Source: Ceratorhiza oryzae-sativae (lineage: Eukaryota > Basidiomycota > Agaricomycetes > Cantharellales > Ceratobasidiaceae). Taken from it: DNA of 64,000 bases. Below are positions 1 to 11,158 of the stretch, one piece after another. The position numbers and the translations under genes were made by a program. Within the stretch, counting starts at the first letter, position 1; every line of letters begins with the position of its first letter. Location: contig JARWMV010000005.1 of NCBI GenBank assembly GCA_030998015.1, positions 42,010 through 106,009 on the forward strand, written 5' to 3'. The notes below the pieces were generated by a model. The model searched no databases. It saw only the letters and a program-made list of their open reading frames with translations, and was not told the DNA's origin.

Positions 1-1320
1 CACTGAGCATGGCCAGCAATTCCTGTTGAGATGGTCCTCCGGTCGGTGCACCTCCGCCAACGCCATTCAAACCCAACAAACTGCTCAGGCCTAAGTTCAA
101 ACCGGGTACGCCGAGACCGAGCAACGGATGAGCCTGCAACACGATGCGAGATTCAAGTTGGGGACGAGCGACGGGTGAGACGAGTGAGGAGGGAATTGAG
201 CAGCGTTCGAGGGTGGATGAGCCGTTGAGCAGATGTTGGAGGCCGAGTTGACGAAGGGCACCTTCACGTTCACGCTCACGCTCGCGTTCGCGTTCCATGA
301 GAGCATCAGCCGAGTTGTGGTGTTGCGAGCCGTGGGGTGGGAGACCAGCGTAGGGAGGCAGAGGGAGCGAGACAGGTGCAGGGGCGCGAGACAGAGATGA
401 AATGTTCGGGAGTGTTGCTCGATTGTTCGCGGGGGGCTGTTGTAGGTGGAGAAGGTGGCCGGCGGTCTATTGGACGATCAGGATAATTTACATACATGCG
501 ACCAATGCGGCCTACATTGTAATCCAAATGAGGTGGTTCATCATCGCGAGTACGTTTCTTGGTGTTGTTGTTGGATGGAAATTTGCCGTTGCTAACAGGC
601 AAACGCGAGCCGCTCGGTGCTCCTTGGCTACATCAGCTATCATACTCGGCGGACCGGGACCCAGCTCACCATGATCATCGCTTCCATCTTCATCGTCATC
701 GGCGCCAGCCTTGTCACCACCAAAGTCGGCCGGGTCTTGACGTCCCTCTCCAGTATACTACGGGTCATATCAGCATTCCGGATCAGCGCAGTCAACACGG
801 AGCAGAGGCGACTCACATGCACACGGCGTTGGACCATCGCATCGGGATCGGTCGACAGTATTCATAAACTTTGTTGTTGTGACCTGTGACGCAAAATGGA
901 CGAGATCGCCCATGGCTATTTTTAGTCCGTGTATTTTTGGCAACAGGCTGGAGACTGTTTTCCGCAGCGCAGCCAGCCCGGGGAGTCAGCACGCACCAAA
1001 AATGATGACTGCCACGTCTACGGAGCAGAGCACGCCGAGCTCGTACGCCTTTTTGAACAGACCGTTCTTGCGCTGCCAACGAAGATCACCCGTCAGCATC
1101 CAGCGGGGCCAAAAACAGAGCAAACGGATTGGGCGAGTGCGATGAAGCGAGTTTGAACAAAAAGCGTAGAGCAATCACCTTCAAGAACGTCACGGACCGG
1201 TTGCGGTCATGCTGCCGTCATCGCCCAGCACACCACGACCGACCCGTCAGCAACAGCCAGCGACGCGGTGCTGAGCGTGCTCACCTGGATGGGCAGAATC
1301 TCAATCTTTCTGCGGCCCAT
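1..1320 (-). CDS. MEF2/RLM1-type MADS-box transcription factor, partial, with apparent frameshift
   Basis: Nuclear DNA-binding regulator; family members act downstream of MAP kinases such as cell-wall integrity. Exons read on the minus strand: 1320-1285 ([12 protein letters not shown]), 1211-1179 ([11 protein letters not shown]), 1072-997 ([20 protein letters not shown] then AVIIF), 883-817 ([10 protein letters not shown]), then acidic and low-complexity exons to the window edge. Together the first four make a complete MADS box plus the start of the MEF2 domain. After YEYC the family-like reading ([13 protein letters not shown]), which also fits the frame of every later exon, needs one extra base near 855. 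As written the frame breaks there. This is either a sequencing error or a real lesion. The downstream tail has an acidic patch, RERERE repeats and Gln/Pro/His-rich sequence, usual for the activation part. The C-terminus lies outside the window. Confidence 0.85.
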
Positions 1321-1385
1321 ATTAAGTCGTCGGGCTCGAGGGCAAAAATAACAAGAGTGGGACTTGGCGGTGGGGAGGGAGGCAG

Positions 1386-1397
1386 ATGCTATATAAA
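1386..1397 (-). promoter_or_regulatory. TATA-like box upstream of the MADS-box gene
   Basis: TTTATATAGC on the minus strand, about 70 bp upstream of the MADS start codon at 1320. The position suits a core promoter. Not tested for other elements. Confidence 0.4.
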
Positions 1398-1892
1398 CTC
1401 GGCACACCAGTGGATTCGGCTCCTCGTCCGTGGTTCTCCGAGCGCCCAGATCACGTGACATGGCTTGTCCGGCATTGGCACTCCGCTCCGAGCTGTCGTC
1501 TCGCCCCCGAGGACTTGAGCGGGACATGCCCAACCGCATGACGTCTGTGGGATGTTGTTCCGAGGTCGCCCTCGTTGTCAGGGGGCCACCACTTGCCTGT
1601 CGTGCTTGGTGTGCGAACCTGTCTGGGGGGCTGAATTGGGCGAGGTGCTTGGCTTGTCTCGACGTTGTGCAAATCGGAGCATATCTGACCTGTTGCTGGA
1701 TTTCTCGCCACCAGCCGTTTGTGCACTCCTTGAATTCGGCTTTATATTGGACATGAATCTGTCACTTGGCGTCTACACTACCGTTCCCGGCGCGCTCGGT
1801 CGAATTCTGTCAAAAGTCTCTACGAAAGTTGCACTTCAAACGCTCAAAAATGTCATCAGTCCATAGTCGTTCCTACTCTCTGTCTATCTCTC
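1398..1892. other. No gene recognised
   Basis: Short open frames on both strands, but none resembles a known protein and none joins into a spliced gene I can support. Confidence 0.4.
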
Positions 1893-2264
1893 TCACTCCA
1901 ATTTAGGTTCTGAAGGAAGCACCACAAGTGGCTGACCTATCTGACAAGTCAACGCCCAATTCGTCGCAGTGGCATGCTTAGTAACAGAGAGATAGACCGC
2001 TATAACACCCCATTTCATCCTTTCACAAACCATCCCTTGGTATTCCAACTCTTTCTGGATATGACACACGGCAGCTCTTGGTTTGATGATTACCAAGCGC
2101 CAAGGCTTGTCCTCTATATCGCAGAACTTGGTCATGTATAGGCCCATGATAGAACGTCGAGGACGAACATCTGCCCAATACGGCCCGTCTGTGTGAATAT
2201 TTTCGCCTAATGTGTATGGTTGGTGCATCAAGCTGGCTAGCCGTCTACGAGGGCATCGCTCCAT
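1893..2264 (-). other. Unassigned open reading frame of 123 codons
   Basis: An uninterrupted frame with balanced amino-acid content (segments such as GENIHTDGPYWADV and KPWRLVIIKPRAAVCHIQKE). It could be the last exon of an unrecognised gene, or chance. I found no matching upstream exon with confidence and no known domain. The stretch 2265-2928 beyond it shows nothing I can name. Confidence 0.2.
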
Positions 2265-2928
2265 CTAGGCGAGGGACCAGAGCCGCGCCTCCTCCTGATC
2301 CTCACCAGTCATGGAATCTAAACCTCCCCTGCACTGGTGTTTACCTGCCTCTAGAAAACTTTGGGCTTAATATCTCACCGAGCGATGAGTTGCTCATAGT
2401 CACAGGCACAAACTTGTTTACAAGCCGCGCTCAGGTTATCCACTGGCGTTTATACCTCTGCTTCGTACATAGCCATAATATATTCACATCACCCCCTGCA
2501 TCTAAGATCAGAACCATCTCGGGATGTCAGGCAGGCCCGATCACGATAGCGCATGGGTTTAAAATCGAACAAAATTCAGGTCTTTCGGTCGTTCCTTAAC
2601 AAAGATGCCATCCAAACGGATGGCCAACATGGATTTGTGAAGATCAGGTGGTCCGCTACTCATAAGGTTCAGGTTGCAGATCGATATCCTGCCTTTTATC
2701 AGCGCTCGCAGCAGCTCGGGCAAACTGCCAAATACATTTGCGTTGTGGTGGTGTTGCTTACCCAGGGGTAGTCATTTGCGGCCAATGCCGGCTTCGGGCT
2801 CACAGAACCGGGCGGTCTGATTACCCATTATGACAGCTACGATTAGCTGATATCGACTTGGCACCCGTTCTCGTCTTGAGTATATTAGCCAGCTTCATGT
2901 GCAGAGCTCGAGCTCATCTCCTCACACG

Positions 2929-4596
2929 ATGTGGTACGATTTCGATTACCCGATACCGAGGTTGGTAGCGAGCTGCCACTCAGCACCGAGAGCCTAGGCC
3001 ACTTATCAACGCATCATCACCGCAGAGCCTATCCATGGCGTTTTACCTCTCTTTTCATCGTGCTATCGTCTGCCACAATCTTGGCGGGATTAGTTTACGC
3101 CAATTGTATGTCGTAGTCAGCGCCTTCCACAGCAATTTTCATGGATTTCCCCCAAGTGACCATTGTTGGACTCACTACATATACCCGATACTCTCCGATT
3201 TTCCTCGAGTGGAATCCACCGTCATGGACCCAGAGACTTCAGATCGATTTAATGTGTCGGTGAATCCAGAACATATAAACGAGATATTTTGGCTCAAACA
3301 TAACTTGTGCCTAAAGCCAACTACACCCAAGGCTGCGAGTCTGCAACGCTCGTCACCGGCGGGACTTATCGGACCCCTGTACGTATTCGCTCATCACGAT
3401 TATTATCAACAACCCCGCGTCTTGGCCTCAAGCACACCTGACCTTCGGACTCGTAGAACAACGTATTCACGTACACAATACAGAGTTTATACGACGTATC
3501 AAACGACGCCCTTACTTCGAACGCCAACTAGAACGGAACCGAGCTAACAAACTGTCCAGTCTCGACCATGTCGTTTTCGGCCAGCTATGTGACCTACGAG
3601 GCTGTATTCGAGGTAGGTTAGATTTTTCGCCGTCCAAATGTATGCACCTCATTTCCGCAAACCTGAGGCTAGGCCACAGTGAACTGCTCATTGAAAGATG
3701 ATATTCAACTCGTCGCCACGACTCACTCCATCGTGCGCTCGGTTGATAGCCCAGACGCCAATGAGCATGTCTCACCACTTGTTCGCAATGTCGCCTTGTT
3801 GCTCAAGACCTTTGGAGAAGATTTCTTCGAAAACATATTCTTCAGCGGACGCGCGTATTACTTGGCTCCTAACTCAACACAACGAGTGCCCGTGACATCA
3901 ATCTACAGCGTATTCCATCTCCGCTCCGATGCAACGCTGGAGTTACTTACTGCAGCAATGACTTTGCAAAACAATCTGATAAGAAAACCAACAAGGCAAA
4001 TTTCCGGAAACAGATCAGGTAATGTGGCATCGAAATGGATGTCGCGGGGATCGTATTGACTTGATATCGATCTAGCCCGTCCAGTGTTGAATCATACGAG
4101 AACTACTGAGGGCTCTGTCCGCATCGATCCTGTCAGACCTGGGGGTTAATTCGTCTCAAAATGCATTCACGAGTAGTAAACAAGTAAATTCACTTATTGA
4201 ACCGCTCGACCACACCTGGCGAGTACCCAATAGCACCGAGGGGCTCAACGCCAACAAGGTGTTAGCGAACATGACAAACTACCATCTTCCATTCAACTCC
4301 CTGCCGCCGAGCCACTTCAACTCTCAGTACCTTTGCCATTGCCTCTCCTGGAAGTCTCGCACAAGCATGGTCGTGGACGTCTTTGTGGCTACTGCATCGT
4401 TGTTTGGGATATTTTGGAAGGGCTTGCACATGCTTTTGGGATATTGGGCTAAGCGCTCATCTGTCTATGGTACGTTTAAATCTTAGAATAAATGCTCAAA
4501 CTAAACCACCCTACTCGTTCCTTAGCCAACCACTGCAGCCGTGCCCACTGCGATGGTTTATACATCAGCCAAACCCCAACGATATTGAGCAATTAA
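2929..4596 (+). pseudogene. Copy A of the FDYP two-membrane-segment family (decayed)
   Basis: Starts MWYDFDYPIPR, then splices to AYPWRF plus a first membrane segment. It follows the same exon plan as copy B. Recognisable blocks are SNYTQGCESATLVTGGTYRTP, YTIQSLYD, ATVNCSL, FGEDFFENIFF, LSDLGV, YLCHCLSWKS, a second membrane segment (VVDVFVATASLFGIFWKGL) and a tail ANHCSRAHC. Two clear lesions are present. A TAG at 3529-3531 replaces the Tyr of the NANYNG block. A missing T turns ENYL into ENY-TGA at 4107-4109, and the family frame resumes one base off straight after it. The frame across the intron at 4019-4075 also does not fit the next exon. The reading frame before and after remains well conserved, so inactivation looks recent. 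Copy B lies 2.8 kb downstream in the same direction. Confidence 0.8.
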
Positions 4597-5545
4597 CCGA
4601 TTTGAAACGTGGCTCATACGCTGCTGTGCCTAATTGAGCCCGCTAGGGCTTCGTTCATCTTGCGCGCCTGCTCATATGATGATGATGAAATGTATCATTT
4701 ATTAGTCCCTAGCAGTCTCATACACAAGCCAAGATGCGACCCCACAAACATCGGGCTACAGATAACTTTCTCCAGATCCACCCTCAGATTCCTCCCCATC
4801 GACACCATAACCTGGGGCAGTTTTTAGGAAGGAAATTCGTGCGAGTCAGGGTTTCGGGTGCTTGGGATTCACGTGAATGAGTCATCGGCGGGGGTGGAGC
4901 ATTGTGGCTATGAGTAGGTGCGAGGCAGGATATTGGTCATTAGTTGGATGAGCGCTTGGCATGTATGCACATTTCTTGATGTGAAATCCAACGCCGCGAC
5001 TCAATGAGCGATTCTTCAAATCGTACATATGTTTGATTTCGCGAACCTGTTTAGACGCTCAATCGATTTTAAATGTGCTGCGCGTAATAGGACGGGGTCT
5101 ACCACGAGCAGTCAACGCGCGTACAGCCTTTTGGAATTTCCGGGTTCTCAACTCGACCCGAAACCCCGAGCCTTCCAGTAAAGCTGACCAACCCCTACAA
5201 TCAAACAGAAACTTACATACAGTAGACTGCCAGTTACTGCTCGCTCGCAACATGCTCGCTTCGATTGATGGAGCTTTTCGGAGTGGTCAAATACCGAGTG
5301 GCAATGCGTGGGCGCAGTAAGCGCCGGATACTGTGCTTGCTGCGTCAAGATTTTCTGTACTCCCCCTGTACTTATAAAACACGATCCAGTTTATCCAAGA
5401 AGCTGAAAGCACACTTGATCTTTACTAATTCATTTTTTTCTAAATTTCTCGTACCAATATTGTTGTGAATTCATAGGATTCCTGCGCATACACCTACCTT
5501 TAGAGCATACATGCTAACCAATGTCTAAGTACGTCATGCGAGAGA
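4597..5545. other. Intergenic DNA with no recognisable gene
   Basis: Only short unrelated open frames. No repeat or domain recognised. Confidence 0.4.
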
Positions 5546-6494
5546 CTCAAAATCAGCTCACTTAAGGCCGGAAGCTTGAGGTTATTGATCTCTACCAGAA
5601 ACACCGTGACATGCGAATGGATGACTTCCTGCAGCTGCTTCGCAGTAAGGGCTTTACAACCATTTGTGAACAAACCATCCGTTGATATGCCCATAACGAA
5701 GACTCCATTCGTCGACATGTCAACAGCAACCTATCCAATGCAGACGATTGCCGAAAGTCCTCAGCTGCTCATCCAGAGGTGGAGGAGCTCGAATCTAAGA
5801 TTATAGACAAATGGATAACACACTCGTAGGTATCAAAACAAAACCGCTCGAGAGAGCGCTGAACAGTCTGTATGCCGTCTAAAGAAAAGCGCGTGAAGGA
5901 TGCACGTTGCACGGAAGGAGCCGGCTCGCGAGCTTAAAACGGATCAGGGGTCCGGACGTCAGGGGGGCGTAGGCTTGTCTGACGGGCAGCAAGGAGTCGG
6001 TGGGCCTTATGGGATAGTAGGCGCGAGGTGCGGTTGGATCCAGGGTTTCTCTCTCCTTTCCTCTGCACCTTTGTATGGTCTACATAAGCCACGGGCTTGA
6101 CAGACGTATAAACATGACCAAAAAAAAAAAAAAAAAAAAAAAAAAGAGGTGGAGGAGCGGTTGTGTGAGTGGATCATCAAGGCTGAGGAACGGCAGCTAC
6201 GCCTCAACGGCATGCCCATCTGATTAAAGGCAAAGAAAATTGCCAAGGAGATTGGCATTCCTCAAGGCGAGATGATTGCCTTTTCAGATGGCTGGCTCAC
6301 ACTTGATTCAAGCGGCGATGCGGACTAAACACTGTGCGTTCCATGGAGAGGCCGGTTCTGCTCCTATCAACACAATCGATGGACAACAACAAACCCTCCG
6401 TCAAATACTTGTAGCACAACAGGCCTGGGACGAGGTAGATGCGAAAACAATCCAGAACTGCTGGCGCCATACTGGGATTTGCCCCGAAGTCTAG
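5546..6494 (+). pseudogene. Pogo/CENP-B-type transposase relic, split by a retroposon and lacking the catalytic core
   Basis: The N-terminal DNA-binding region can be followed in pieces: KLEVIDLYQKHRDMRMDDFL near 5570-5640, then SSAAHPEVEE to 5787. It continues at 6159 as RLCEWIIKAEERQLRLNGMP, IAKEIGIP and FSDGWLT. Then come HCAFHGEAGSAPINT and, abruptly, AWDEVDAKTIQNCWRHTGI. The last two blocks correspond to FHGEAASAPID and AWSEVDAGTIANCWRHTGL of the intact element at 34.9-36.5 kb. The whole DDE catalytic domain between them is missing. In-frame stops (for example TAA near 5562 and TGA after QTIR) and at least one frameshift add to the decay. Confidence 0.75.
5775..6158 (+). mobile_element. 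Poly(A)-tailed retroposon inserted in the pogo relic, with 14-bp target site duplication
   Basis: AGAGGTGGAGGAGC occurs at 5775-5788 and again at 6145-6158. Between them lie about 356 bp ending in a run of 26 A (6120-6145). Removing the insert plus one repeat rejoins the transposase frame exactly (HPEVEE then RLCEWI). That is the signature of target-primed retrotransposition. The insert has no reverse transcriptase, so it is a SINE or a 5'-truncated LINE end. GGTTGGATCCA near 6033 loosely resembles a pol III B box, which is weak support for a SINE. Confidence 0.8.
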
Positions 6495-6500
6495 GTTTTT

Positions 6501-7429
6501 TCCCTTAAAACATTCGATTTTCCGTATTTTTCTGTTTCTCATATCTCTTTATGTGCCACTGGTACGAGCTGTGCTCTTATTTGTGTGTCTATGACATCTC
6601 GTTCTATCATCTTACGGCCAAGTACAGTCGGGGCAGCAAAAGCACAAGCGCTGACAAAGCGCTGACCAACACAGAAACACTTAGGGTCCGTTGCGAAGCT
6701 GAGGCTCGCTTGGGGCCCATCAACGAGCATGTAGCGGCAGTCTACTGTATCTGGATCGAGCTAATGACGAAATCGAGGCTGTTGTCTGGACGCACGAGAA
6801 GACTCGATTGACGTCTAGCCATGATGTGGCTGTGATGATGGCGGTTACGAGCCGCGGTCTGTACCGCATAGCTGTTCGCATGTTCAGTCGCCCACGCCAC
6901 AATCTCCACCTTTGGTACAACTCCTTCCACAGCTTTCATTGCGGCTTTCATTCTATATTTGATGTATTGCCTCGTATCGTATCTACAGTAGTATAGCCCT
7001 ACGGACGCTGCCTAGTATATACGCCTATGTAAATACGTTTATACTACCACCAGAATATTCATATCTCTATTGTCTACTGCGCATACATCCAACAGAGGCA
7101 ACCCGAGAATCCGAACTGCACTTTCTAGCATCCCCACTTCGGAAGTCCGTCCTTTTGCACATGTCCTCAGAGTTCGTTAAACTACCTGTAGCCCGTAGAT
7201 TGTACCTGTACCTCCTTGGGAACGTTGGTGGGGTTCTGGATGTAATCGCTCGGACCTACGCCATAGGCCCACCATATTGAATTGTATGCAGGGGCTTTCA
7301 ATCAATCATGCATGAGGAAAACTTGCTGCGCTGACGTTTGACAGAGGATAGCCATCGCTCGTTCCGAATAGCCTAGCTCCCTTGTGTTAAAACACTTGGC
7401 ATCTTGAACTTGCCTTCATCCTCCTCACA
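6501..7429. other. Intergenic DNA before copy B
   Basis: No recognisable gene. A weak open frame at 6551-6811 may be a further scrap of transposon sequence, but I cannot show it. Confidence 0.35.
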
Positions 7430-9118
7430 ATGCGGTTCGAGTTTGATTATCCAGTTTCGAGGTTCGTCTTCCTTGACCACAAGAATCGGACGGACCATTT
7501 AATTAGATATATGTCTATCGTTTTAGAGCCTACCCCTGGCGTTTTACCACATTCTTCATTGTTCTCTCATCCGTTCTAGTCTTTGCGGGGCTTGTTTTTA
7601 TCAACGGTGCGCTCGACGCTTCGCTTGAAACGTGATATTAACCGGTTCACAAAGTAACAAACGTTGGGGTTACACCATACAGCCGATACTCGAAAATCTT
7701 TGTTCAGGGCAAGTCGCCATCTTGGACCGATCGACTTGATGTCGATTTGATATGTTGGTGCATTTAAGCTGTTGCTCATGCTAGTTCAGCTCATTCGTGA
7801 AGTATTTGCGCTGCACAGCGAACTTCACTCAGGGCTGCGAATCAGCAACTCTTGTTACCGGCGGAACCTATCATACCCCTGTAAGCAGTCATTCTCACGA
7901 ACGAACGATGGCATAATATATCTGAGGTTCGGGCTCCCAGAATGCTGTGTTTAAGTACACAGTTCAGAGTTTATACAACGTCTTAACCGGGGTTCCTTCT
8001 TCCACAGCCAACTACAACGGAGCCAACCTGACAAGCTGCAAGGTGGATAAAGTGACACTCTCGGCCAGTTACCTTATGTATGAGGCCCTATTTGAGGTTA
8101 GCTCACGTATTGTTAAATCGTCCCCTCGCTCATCTCACTTGCCATAGGCGACAATCAACTGCTCCCTAGCGGGCATTGAAGTCATAGCCACGACCAACTC
8201 TATCATACGTGCCATCGATGGCTTAGAAGATAACGACCGAACGTCGCCACTCGCTCGCAACGTTTCCCTATTATTGAAAGTCTTCGGCTCAGATTTTTTC
8301 GAAAACGTACTTTACAGTGGAAAGGCGTTTTATGTGTCCCCCGACGGGGCCCAGCGGCTACCGGTGACCGCTCTATATAACGTTTTCCGTCCAGAGGTAA
8401 ACGGGACAATCTCCTGGCTCGATTCAGTGATGAGTTTGTGCATGGTTCGTTGATACAGTACCCAAATCGTGAAAATTTTCGTACACAAATCAGGTAACAT
8501 ACATTTCGAGCTACATAGAGAATACATCGTTACGTTGACCTTCAATATAGCCCTTCCAGCGTCGAATCATGTGAGAACTACTTGAAGATTCTCGCTGCGT
8601 CTGTCCTGTCGGATTTAGGTGTCGCCTCGCCCCAAAATTTCTTGACGAGCGATGATAGAATCAAATCAGCCATCACGCTAGTTCCGCTATGGCGAGGCAA
8701 CGTTACAGAGGGTACCCGAGCAAACCAGTTGCTCGCAAATATATCGGATTATAACCTTCCGTTTAGGTCTGTCCTCCCAACACAATTCAACGTCCAGTAT
8801 CTGTGTCACTACCTTTCATGGAAGTCTCTAAATAGCCTAATAATCGACGTCTTTGTCGCTACTGTCTCGCTGTTCGCAGTATTCTGGCAGGGGGTACACA
8901 TGCTGTTGGGATATTGGGCAAAGAGCTCATCGGTCCAGGGTGAGTTCAAGTTTCAAACCGAAGTGATCGTCGTCGAGGATTCTGAAACATCCTTCATAGC
9001 CAACCACTGTGGTTGCATAAACTGCGAAGGTTCAGACAATCGCAGTGGAGAAAAGTTCAAACTGTGGGGTGAGCGGAAACGGAGCGTATACCACCAGGTT
9101 TCTGGTGAGGACCGCTAG
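7430..9118 (+). CDS. Copy B of the FDYP two-membrane-segment family
   Basis: Exon 1 is 7430-7461 (MRFEFDYPVSR); exon 2 starts at 7527 (AYPWRFTTFFIVLSS, membrane segment 1). Later exons carry KSPSWTDRL, SNFTQGCESATLVTGGTYHT, YTVQSLYNVL, ATINCSL, FGSDFFENVLYS, ENYLKILAASVLSDLGVAS, YLCHYLSWKS, IIDVFVATVSLFAVFWQGV (membrane segment 2) and a tail ANHCGCINC. The exon joins were chosen by comparison with copies A, C and D. One region is uncertain: around 8395-8450 the straight frame hits TGA, and a 38-nt intron (8397-8434) or a small lesion must be assumed. Predicted layout: short N-terminal tail, about 300-residue outside domain with several Cys and N-glycosylation sequons, and a short Cys-rich inner tail. 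Function unknown; no domain recognised. Confidence 0.65.
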
Positions 9119-9362
9119 GTGTTTTCACTTGTGGCTTCACCAGATCTGTATATTATGAGATCCGTATTTAGACATCTGACGGCGCGGTTGCCCTGTTTTT
9201 CAAATGATTCGTTTGTTTTTGTCCTGTGGATTTCAAATATGAGCCATTCCGATCGGGTCGGCGGAATTCCAGCGACCGACCTCCACAGACGAAGCCGTGT
9301 TTGGCTGTGCTCTTCGAGAGCTCTGTGCTTATAACCTGGAAGATCTGCCCATACAGAAAAAT

Positions 9363-10889
9363 ATGAAGATTTCTATACCGACCATTCCAGCTGCTCTCCT
9401 AGCTCGTGCACCCCTTCCCACCATTGCACATCGTGTCGCAGTAGAACGCGTGGTAGAATTCCTTGATGAGGGTAATACGCTAGTCGTCACTGGCGCAGGT
9501 GTGAGCGTCGACTCTGGGATCAGGGTGAGTTTTATTCATGCTTGTATGGATATGACACTCGACTGGGAAAGCTAGGCATATAGAGGAAAATCAGGTCATT
9601 ACATGAATCCGAATTACAAGTAAATACATCGCTCGAATAACCCACCTGAATTTTTCTCACAACGAATTATGTAGGCCAATTTACGTGAGCAGATAGGCTT
9701 ACTAGTCCATCCACAACTGACTAGGCCAGTATCATGAACTCGTTGATCCTACCTCTCGCGGACATAGCTTCAGGCGAGTGACTCCATAATACATCACCCA
9801 CACGCGTACGGAACCCATATTTCATCTTGCACGTTCAGGCAAAGATACTGGTCTCGGTCGTATCTTGGATACCCCCAGGTTCGAGATGCCGAGCCAAACC
9901 CCACCCACTATGCCATCACAGCGCTGCAAGTGTCAGGCCACGTCCCCAGATTGATCACCCAAAACGTAGATGGATTGCATCAAAAGGCCGTGCCCCCAGA
10001 AGCGAAACCATTGGTAGGGGATCACGTATTGGAACTACACGGCACATTGCACGTGCGCTACCTCCGTCTCTCATCATCCCACTATCTTTGCTCACCCATG
10101 TCCAGGCAGTCCACTGTCGACGAAAGCACAAGATTGACCGAATGATATTCCAAGACATGCTCTCGGAGCTCAACCCGTCTTGGAAAGAGTTCATGGACGA
10201 GATGGCGCGGACCGGGACCGAGCCCCGGACGAATCCGGACGGAGACGTAGGTTTTGGCGATCTTCAGCGTCGAGCGGTGGATCAAATTTGATTCTCAGGT
10301 TGATATTAGAGGTGTCGATTTCAGCAACTTTGTGCTCCCCGTGTGCGAAACGTGCGCGGCGGAGGGCATCCATGATGACATCGTACGTTCAGTCATACGC
10401 CTTTGGAATTGTGCCCGATCAAGCCGACACGTACAGCTCAAACCAGAAGTGGTCTTTTTCGGAGAGTCGATCGCAGAAGAGGTGAAACAACGATCGTGCG
10501 TGTCATCTACCCTTTTTAGATGGTGCTGATGTGCCACCCACCACTCACGTGCAACGTTGTTCGTACCCAGGTTCCAGGATGTAGAATCTAGCGACCGAGT
10601 GTTGTTCGTTGGGACCACGCTGGCGACGTACTCTGCCTTTCGGTGAACACCTGATCCCCGTGCGTGCGTGAATTTTGGGCTGACACGTGAACGTGGATTT
10701 AGGTTGCTCAAACATGCGGCAGAGTTGGGAAAACGCGTGATGTTGCTGAACATCGGCCCGACTCGGGCAGACGATGTACCCCGCGTGGAAAAAATCGAGG
10801 CCGCGAGCACCGAAGTACTCCGTGGGGTGGTTAGGGAGTTGGTGAAAGGGTGTGTATTTCCATTCTACGCTCGGGAGCTGTCATGCTGA
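9363..10889 (+). CDS. Sirtuin (SIR2 family NAD-dependent protein deacylase, SIRT4-like)
   Basis: Transfers acyl groups from lysine to NAD. The NAD-binding start LVVTGAGVSVDSGIR (exon 1, ending 9524) splices to AYRGKSGHYMNPNYK (from 9576), then a 10-nt micro-exon (9675-9684, encoding PIY) and YHELVDPTSRGHSF. Next come QRYWSRSYLGYPQVRDAEP, LITQNVDGLHQKA with ELHGT (catalytic His), CETC of the zinc site, LKPEVVFFGES, FVGTTLATYSAF and LNIGPTRADD. The first half of the zinc site shows only one Cys (VHCRRKH) where most sirtuins have CxxC. The N-terminus is basic enough for mitochondrial import, as in the SIRT4 class, but this is inference. The gene follows copy B by 245 bp. Confidence 0.9.
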
Positions 10890-11158
10890 GGGGTAATTCG
10901 GGCATGCTCCTTTTCACTCAATGTCATCCAATCGATTGTAAAGGGGTAGTGAAAAGGATAACGGGGTCATTGAAAGGCTTATCAATAGTGGCGTTGTCAA
11001 ACCACAACCAGCGGACAATGAGGATAGAGCACCACGGGCAGCCGGATAGTATTTTTTATTGTCCGAGTGAATAAACCAGCACGATCCCCCTGAAAGACTC
11101 GTATTGCATCAGGAAGACGTCAAAGTAAACGGCGAAATTAAACGCACCAGAACCAGGG

